Shown: piece by piece, positions 4,443-6,131 of the stretch
How positions within the stretch are numbered: position 1 is the first letter of the stretch
Layout: each line of letters starts with the position of its first letter
Assembly (NCBI GenBank): GCA_036399835.1
Contig: DASWMI010000206.1
Span: 1-6,131, forward strand
Origin: DASYML01 sp036399835
GTDB taxonomy: Bacteria; Acidobacteriota; Blastocatellia; Pyrinomonadales; Pyrinomonadaceae
DNA: 6,131 bases
Direction of reading: 5' to 3'
The notes under the pieces: generated by a model
Told to the model about the DNA's origin: nothing
What the model saw: only the letters and a program-made list of their open reading frames with translations
Database searches by the model: none
Program-made: the position numbers and the translations under genes

Positions 4443-5711
4443 ATGACCGAGCGGAAATCTGTTGTTCAAAGCTGGAGTCGTCGGAAGCGGCTCAAGGCAA
4501 AGCTGTTGCTTATCCTCTGCGGCTTGCTCGCGGGTCTGTTGCTGGCAGAGGTCGCGCTGCGTCTTGCGGGTTATAGCTATCCGGTCTTTTATATGCCGGA
4601 TACGGAGCGCGGCTATGCTTTGCGACCCGCGATGGAGGGCTGGTATCGCAAGGAGAATGAGGTCTACATACGCATCAACTCGGATGGCTTGAGAGACCGC
4701 GAGCACTCCAGGGCCAAGCCAGCGGGCACGCTCCGCATCGCCGTCATCGGCGATTCGTACCCGGAGGCGCTGCAAGTTCCCATGGAGAACGCTTTCTGGT
4801 ACGTCATGGAGCAGAAGCTTCAAGGCTGCGCGGCCTTTGCGGGTCAAAAGGTGGAGGTCATCAATTTCGGTGTTTCCGGCTACGGCACGGCGCAGGAGTT
4901 GATTACTCTGCGCAAGCATGTCTGGCAATACGAGCCGGACATCGTACTTCTCGCCATGACGACCAACAACGACATCAGCGACAACGTGCTCGCGCTCAAA
5001 AGGACCAACCAGATTCCATACTTCGTCTATCGAGACGGGCAGCTCGTGCTCGACGATTCCTTTCTGCGCACGCGCTCCTTTCGTCTGCAACAATCTTTCC
5101 TGGGCCGCGCCGGAGCATGGGTCAGAGACCATTCGCGCGTCATACAGGCTATACACCAGGGCCAGACCGCGCTCAAGTATTATCTCGCCGCGAGACGTGA
5201 GCGGGCCAGGACGCAGACCGCCGCCGCGCTCGAAGCCGTGCCGACCGAACAGAAAAACGCGGTCAATGATGCGCCCGCCGCAGAGCCTGGCGCTGACATA
5301 CAGGTTTACCGCGAGCCTTCAAACGAGGTCTGGAATAACGCCTGGCGCGTTACCGAAGGACTCATCTCTATGATGCGAGATGATGTCAGGCAGCATGGCG
5401 CGAAGCTTGTCGTCATTACTTTGAGCAACGGGATACAGGTCTTTCCCGGCCCCGACGGGAGACAGGCTTTTATGCGCGGCCTCGGCGTCGCAGACCTCTT
5501 TTACCCTGACCGCCGCATCAAGAGCTTCTGCGAGCGCGAAGGGATTCCCGTCATCACCCTCGCCCCTGCTTTACAGGCTTACGCAGATGAGCATGTGGTC
5601 TACCTGCACGGCTTCGGCAAAGACACCGGCAACGGCCACTGGAATCAACTGGGCCACCGCGTCGCGGGCGAGATGATGGCGCAGCAGCTCTGCGAGGGAA
5701 AAGCTAAGTAA
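4443..5711 (+). CDS. Second membrane-anchored SGNH/GDSL-type protein
   Basis: 422 residues from the ATG at 4443. A basic tail (SRRKRLKAK, about 12-20) precedes one membrane helix (about 20-42). The exported part carries NSDGLRD (79-85), then GDSY with Ser105, INFGVSGYG with Gly143, TTNND with Asn175/176, and the C-terminal GHWNQLGH with His399. The usual Asp two or three residues before that His is replaced (GNGH), with Asp394 five residues before it. A segment rich in Ala, Glu and Pro (about 255-290) is a likely linker. The shared anchor and NSDGxRD motif make it a divergent relative of the preceding SGNH protein, without that protein's beta domain. An in-frame TTG at 4386 would add 19 residues, but these come from the palindromic element, so the ATG is preferred. 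No clear Shine-Dalgarno sequence precedes it. Substrate unknown; an envelope or exopolysaccharide ester is plausible. Confidence 0.85.
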   Translation: MTERKSVVQSWSRRKRLKAKLLLILCGLLAGLLLAEVALRLAGYSYPVFYMPDTERGYALRPAMEGWYRKENEVYIRINSDGLRDREHSRAKPAGTLRIAVIGDSYPEALQVPMENAFWYVMEQKLQGCAAFAGQKVEVINFGVSGYGTAQELITLRKHVWQYEPDIVLLAMTTNNDISDNVLALKRTNQIPYFVYRDGQLVLDDSFLRTRSFRLQQSFLGRAGAWVRDHSRVIQAIHQGQTALKYYLAARRERARTQTAAALEAVPTEQKNAVNDAPAAEPGADIQVYREPSNEVWNNAWRVTEGLISMMRDDVRQHGAKLVVITLSNGIQVFPGPDGRQAFMRGLGVADLFYPDRRIKSFCEREGIPVITLAPALQAYADEHVVYLHGFGKDTGNGHWNQLGHRVAGEMMAQQLCEGKAK

Positions 5712-5720
5712 AAGAGAATC

Positions 5721-5739
5721 GCTCGCTCTCTGCGCGAGC
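5721..5739. terminator. Short hairpin between converging genes
   Basis: GCTCGC (5721-5726) and GCGAGC (5734-5739) form a 6-bp GC-rich stem around a 7-nt loop, 9 bases after the stop of the second SGNH gene. In the plus direction a CTTTTT lies only at about 5766-5771, too far for a textbook terminator. In the minus direction the stem is followed by GATTCTCTTTTAC, a broken T-run that could end the TM2 gene. A weak two-way terminator is the best guess. Confidence 0.45.
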
Positions 5740-5779
5740 ATCCAATGAGATAGATAAAGAAGAGGCTTTTTGTGATTGG

Positions 5780-6115
5780 TCACAGAGAAGGGTTTAGTAT
5801 TTTCGCCGCGATCTGTTCCGCGACCCGCCGGTTATATTCGAGCGTCAGCTTCTTATAATTTACGAGGTCAACTATTGAGCCGATGAGAAGCAGCCCGCCC
5901 GTGAAGAGGTAGAGCAGCCCGAGTCCGATTTGGTCCAGAAAGAAACGCTGCAAACCCGGTAAGCTGACTAAGCCTATCACCGATGCTACCAAAATAGTCT
6001 GCGGCTCTTTCCTTTTCATCCGGTAGGCTTGGGAAAAGACCCGGGCCTGGCTTTCATTCATCCGGGCCAACAGGCTCTCAATGGAAGCTAACTCTTCTTC
6101 CTCCAACTCCGGCAT
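5780..6115 (-). CDS. TM2-domain membrane protein (start probably beyond the window)
   Basis: At least 111 residues. An acidic, helical N-terminal part (1-38) is followed by a TM2 domain: a first membrane segment (about 40-54), a short turn GLQRFFLDQIGLG (54-66) that corresponds to the HRFYLG turn of the family, and a second membrane segment (about 63-84) ending in IVDLVNYKKL. The C-terminal tail is helical (90-107). TM2 proteins sit in the inner membrane with two helices; their biochemical role in bacteria is not established, so no function is assigned. No Shine-Dalgarno sequence precedes the ATG at 6115, and the frame stays open to the window edge, adding at least N-I-V-Q-L, so the true start is likely a little further out. 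The gene converges on the second SGNH gene and seems unrelated to it. Confidence 0.78.
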   Translation of the reverse strand: MPELEEEELASIESLLARMNESQARVFSQAYRMKRKEPQTILVASVIGLVSLPGLQRFFLDQIGLGLLYLFTGGLLLIGSIVDLVNYKKLTLEYNRRVAEQIAAKILNPSL

Positions 6116-6131
6116 CAGTTGGACGATGTTT

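Noticed and set aside
4371..5156. 261-codon open frame on the minus strand opposite the second SGNH gene
   Set aside because: The product has no recognisable motif, its start and stop have no supporting signals, and it is fully opposite a gene with clear SGNH blocks. It is a shadow of GC-rich codon usage.

Overview
The window looks like chromosomal DNA from a GC-rich, probably Gram-negative, environmental bacterium. Several proteins (a lactate-dehydrogenase-like malate dehydrogenase, a stand-alone Smr protein, a short XRE regulator, SGNH proteins with an N-terminal membrane anchor, a TM2 protein) resemble sets I associate with Acidobacteriota, Blastocatellia in particular. That placement is from memory of families and is only moderately certain. 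No rRNA, tRNA, CRISPR array, transposase or phage structural gene is visible.

Layout. Minus strand 95-1036: malate dehydrogenase (TCA cycle). 1037-1368: a gene-free stretch with a 14-bp direct repeat upstream of mdh and a 91-bp imperfect palindrome ending next to the following gene. Plus strand 1369-1764: small Smr-domain protein. 1765-1885: a GC-rich hairpin between converging genes. Minus strand 1886-2083: small AbrB/SpoVT-type DNA-binding protein with a strong ribosome binding site. 2084-2319: a densely structured divergent region holding a 34-nt hairpin, a perfect 8+4+8 palindrome that looks like an operator, a further hairpin, a hairpin that covers the ribosome binding site, and a possible 43-codon small ORF whose stop overlaps the next start. 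Plus strand 2320-2601: XRE-type helix-turn-helix regulator. 2610-4277: membrane-anchored SGNH/GDSL hydrolase with an inserted carbohydrate-binding-like beta domain. 4316-4421: a 106-bp palindromic element of dispersed-repeat type. 4443-5711: a second membrane-anchored SGNH protein. 5712-5779: a short hairpin between converging genes. Minus strand 5780-6115, probably running past the window edge: TM2-domain membrane protein.

How the genes may work together. The XRE gene and the first SGNH gene are 8 bp apart on one strand and probably share a transcript. The second SGNH protein shares the architecture of the first (short cytoplasmic tail, one membrane helix, an NSDGxRD motif, then the SGNH core), so the pair may act on an envelope or exported glycan, for example by adding or removing acyl groups. 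This is inference: no MBOAT acyltransferase or glycosyltransferase lies in the window. mdh, the Smr gene and the TM2 gene look like independent units.

The parts most worth a second look are the control region in front of the XRE gene, the domain insertion in the first SGNH protein, and the two long palindromes, each lying just upstream of a gene that lacks a recognisable Shine-Dalgarno sequence.
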